Shown in pieces: positions 63,001 through 64,000 of a stretch of 64,000 nucleotides of DNA. The DNA is from Lactobacillus rodentium (GTDB lineage Bacteria > Bacillota > Bacilli > Lactobacillales > Lactobacillaceae). The notes under the pieces were generated by a model, which was not told the DNA's origin, searched no databases, and saw nothing but the letters and a program-made list of their open reading frames with translations. Made by a program: the position numbers and the translations under genes. Within the stretch, counting starts at the first letter, position 1. Each line of letters begins with the position of its first letter. The stretch is from the NCBI RefSeq assembly GCF_003423665.1, contig NZ_BFBY01000006.1, positions 53,195 through 117,194 of the forward strand, given 5' to 3'.

Positions 63001-63442
63001 CAGTATTTAAAGAGGTTGCCTTATGACTCAATTGTTGCTTATCAAGGTTACCTGCCCCATTCGTATCACCAGTTAATTCTTGCTTAGCTACATCATCTTG
63101 TGCTGATGCTGATAATTGATCATTCGTTGGCTTATTGTCAACGGAAATATTAGTAGCATTACTATTCTTCTTTTCATTAGAAGTTACAGCAGGAGTTTGT
63201 TCTGGTTTTGACGGAGTGTCACTTTTACCATCTGAAGTTGATTCTGTCTTCTCTTCAGTAACAGTAGGCTTATTATTGTCAACCGCAGCTTGAACTTTTT
63301 GTCCTTGGCTACCTAAAAATAAAGTACTCCCAATTAAGACTGAAGCGACACCAACACTAAATTTCCTAATCGAATAATGTCGATTTACTTCAGTTGTTAT
63401 TAAATCATTTTTGTTGTTTTTTGTTTTGTTTTTATATTTCAA
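60056..63442 (-). CDS. YSIRK/LPXTG cell-wall protein with mucus-binding-like repeats
   Basis: This 1128-residue surface protein has a YSIRKFSVG signal peptide (residues 23-31) with cleavage near residue 52, then a Ser/Thr/Asn/Lys-rich stretch to about 130. A non-repeat adhesin-like region runs to about 485, followed by alternating MucBP/Mub-like modules (INISYIDDTEGKQLG, AKITYIDDTDNKILK, TINYVGTDHNPESK, TIHYVGLDKNPDD). Near the C-terminus are four 17-residue GIPG-x-P repeats (about 950-1017), a Pro-rich wall-spanning part, and the sortase signal LPQTG (1093-1097) with a membrane helix and KKKKR tail. The start is TTG 63442, 6 bases after GGAGG. It likely binds mucus or host glycans. Confidence 0.88.
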   Translation of the reverse strand: MKYKNKTKNNKNDLITTEVNRHYSIRKFSVGVASVLIGSTLFLGSQGQKVQAAVDNNKPTVTEEKTESTSDGKSDTPSKPEQTPAVTSNEKKNSNATNISVDNKPTNDQLSASAQDDVAKQELTGDTNGAGNLDKQQLSHKATSLNTDSNKFELTSTITNNTDHDDKNIFAVTVLPNRGDGKSEFDTHLTGKVEVEGAENAENVTNWYVTGDVGKSLDTLLTKDKDGNYEPTKAALEAAIPEGSTKITHVWNKKPDNWDQVTAVITTVDSLKAKSSLKIHLHTYDPTVETDIGKNAYMSQAVMDSTSFKKLKLGRTVNYVSVDGRDLGSSGPQNINDIAIYHTNAITGDIVGDIVLEKGLPEVGVPTFKGYKFKSISGGHSGKDGFWQDYDPDNPTKIFPVKVIKNLQDAKTNKVSGYAQIPIYKITVVYDTTGGNVVNTNGGGNTNALALFSMLSVTPQIPDKVEQHTSIIKAGDQNSAKLTVVGKQKINISYIDDTEGKQLGQTDSVEGLPGETAVYSTEDRINEYKKQGYDLVSDGTKSPAGQSTLIYDNDYQTDQNFEVHLKHDTKPVEDDSTVTETIHYIYKDGTTASPDKVKTINFKRTGTKDLVTQDVTWNPVEPQTFVKVDSPEITGYTPDVAAIDAIIVNFGDQNIEKTVTYIANDQNAKITYIDDTDNKILKTDNADGKFGKLIEFPTDVDDQIKTFEDEGYVKVSNNFESDKYQADNAKNVFEVHLKHGYTTPEKTVRQATWTINYVGTDHNPESKQQKVTFTRTVYTDKVTNEVHDSGYVPDKQFVDVKSPEVDGYSIYKLDENAVVHQDTKLGENDSDINYVTTVPYLKDQPGTDLPDPMESRQSTWTIHYVGLDKNPDDVVQIVQFIKKGDKFVPTTNFKDIDSPKVDGYDVDIKTAHQDTVLGENNTDGKFKTKVIYTKPKEFIDVPAKIADKKGIPGKPIVQPELPKFEGGIPGIPLEQPELPYKNIGIPGQPLEQPDKPIAEIGIPGEPLEQPDLPIAPIPDINIPDIPNPEIPEKQVPQKPTPSNPTPDPDPTPEVPDEDVPVKSGNITSDSFVSARTNPTKVVPKKYRNTEKLLPQTGKKNSVALSMLGLATLSLTGLMGIATTKKKKR
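60392..60595 (-). repeat. Four 51-bp tandem repeats in the surface protein gene
   Basis: They encode four 17-residue units beginning GIPG (GIPGKPIVQPELP, GIPGIPLEQPELP, GIPGQPLEQPDKP, GIPGEPLEQPDLP). Such units readily vary in number between strains. Confidence 0.85.
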
Positions 63443-63565
63443 TTTATTCCTCCAAAAATCTTTCTATCCCTTTTTCTATATGGTACCACACTTTGTTATT
63501 TTATTCAGCATTTTAATATAAGAATAAAAAATGGACTAAGAGCAATTACTCTTTGAAGTTAACCC

Positions 63566-63594
63566 CCAAAGTTGGACAAAAAGTTCAATTTTGG
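63566..63594 (+). promoter_or_regulatory. Hairpin next to the transposase ribosome site
   Basis: CCAAAGTTGGAC (63566-63577) pairs with GTTCAATTTTGG (63583-63594) using two G-U pairs and a 5-base loop. It covers the start of the GGAGG site, which would limit transposase made from outside transcripts. Confidence 0.45.
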
Positions 63595-63605
63595 AGGTTT
63601 TTATT

Positions 63606-64000
63606 TTGACTAAATTTACTTATGAACAAAAACTAGCAGCCGTTAAATTATATCTTGAAGGTCAAAGTTCAGGAGAAATAATAAAAAAATTTAATATCGG
63701 AGAGCATGCTCAACTTCTTTTTTGGGTAAAACAATATAAAAGACATGGACCTAATATTCTCAATCCTAAGAAAAAGCATGAAGAATATAGTGGTGAATTT
63801 AAACTTAATGTTTTAAACTGGAAAAAACAATATCATGAAACTTATGAAGCAACTGCAGTTAAGTTTGGTATTTCAAATCCAGGCACTATTTATCAATGGC
63901 AAAAAGCTAAAGATAAAGGAGATCTTGTTGCTTCAAATAAAAAACGAGGTCGACCTCCATTGGTTAAAAAGCAAAAGAAAATTAGTCCGCTTTCTAAATC
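63606..64000 (+). CDS. IS3-family transposase subunit OrfA (partial)
   Basis: An open frame of at least 131 codons starts at TTG 63606, 8 bases after GGAGG, and is still open at the window end. It holds two helix-turn-helix units: YEQKLAAVKLYLEGQSSGEI with the following HAQLLFWVKQY, and GEFKLNVLNWKKQY with GTIYQWQKAK. The basic KKRGRPPLVKK hinge comes next. This is the two-HTH DNA-binding OrfA of the IS150/IS1223 group; a leucine zipper and a -1 frameshift into orfB would be expected beyond the edge. Confidence 0.8.
   Translation, partial: MTKFTYEQKLAAVKLYLEGQSSGEIIKKFNIGEHAQLLFWVKQYKRHGPNILNPKKKHEEYSGEFKLNVLNWKKQYHETYEATAVKFGISNPGTIYQWQKAKDKGDLVASNKKRGRPPLVKKQKKISPLSK

Larger units (their letters stand above)
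63554..64000 (+). mobile_element. Left part of an IS3-family insertion sequence
   Basis: From about 63554 (TGAAGTTAACCCCCAAAG) the sequence has the look of an IS3-group terminal repeat, with a transposase orfA 52 bases in. The element runs off the right edge, so orfB, the right repeat and the target duplication cannot be seen. The exact left boundary is a guess based on the TG start typical of IS3 ends. Confidence 0.65.

Overview
The window is a 64 kb stretch of a low-GC Gram-positive chromosome. Gene content and order (rpmF, dnaE, pfkA-pyk, xerD-ribT-scpA-scpB-rluB, FMN riboswitch-ribU, cmk-rpsA-der-hup, topA-trmFO-xerC-hslV-hslU, plsY/parE-parC, pepT, a YSIRK/LPXTG surface protein) point to Lactobacillus sensu stricto, probably the gasseri/johnsonii branch of the acidophilus group. 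The species is an inference from protein style and synteny; no search was run.

Layout. Bases 1-22 kb are almost pure housekeeping on the + strand: ribosomal protein L32, a cytosolic 5'-nucleotidase, DnaE, the glycolytic pfkA-pyk operon with a CcpA (cre) box, CvfB, a chromosome-segregation and rRNA-modification cluster (xerD, ribT-like, scpA, scpB, rluB), a riboswitch-controlled riboflavin transporter, a LysM membrane protein, cmk, S1, Der, HU, a TPR protein and CCA-adding enzyme. Bases 22-45 kb carry DegV, a CtpA protease, RbgA, RNase HII, DprA, TopA, TrmFO, XerC, HslVU, carbohydrate enzymes, PlsY, topoisomerase IV, an inorganic pyrophosphatase and a short UvrA paralogue. Bases 45-53.5 kb are accessory: two tandem gene duplications (alpha/beta hydrolases; DUF1275 membrane proteins), a LysR regulator, cyclophilin, PepT and LrgAB.

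Bases 53.5-60 kb look like the replication terminus. An apparently empty 470-base gap holds a complete Fst-type type I toxin-antitoxin locus: a 34-codon membrane toxin on the - strand, a short convergent antisense RNA on the + strand, two shared direct repeats and one common terminator. After a C39-like peptidase, a Nudix hydrolase and glutaminase comes a 28-bp dif site that differs from the Bacillus subtilis dif, as I recall it, at three positions. About 0.84 kb further on lies a third Xer recombinase (XerS-like), followed by rarA. The window thus contains XerC, XerD, their probable target and a XerS-like enzyme. The 0.84 kb between dif and xerS is very AT-rich, with no convincing protein gene but several terminators.

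The right end has an orphan Phd/YefM antitoxin, a large mucus-binding-like cell-wall protein, and the left end of an IS3-family insertion sequence that runs off the window.

Most genes carry strong AGGAGG-like ribosome sites and U-tailed hairpin terminators, which settle many start codons. Several sites look like control elements: an FMN riboswitch, a cre box, a hairpin over the dprA ribosome site, inverted repeats upstream of the hydrolase pair and between yitT and cca, and two LexA-like palindromes.
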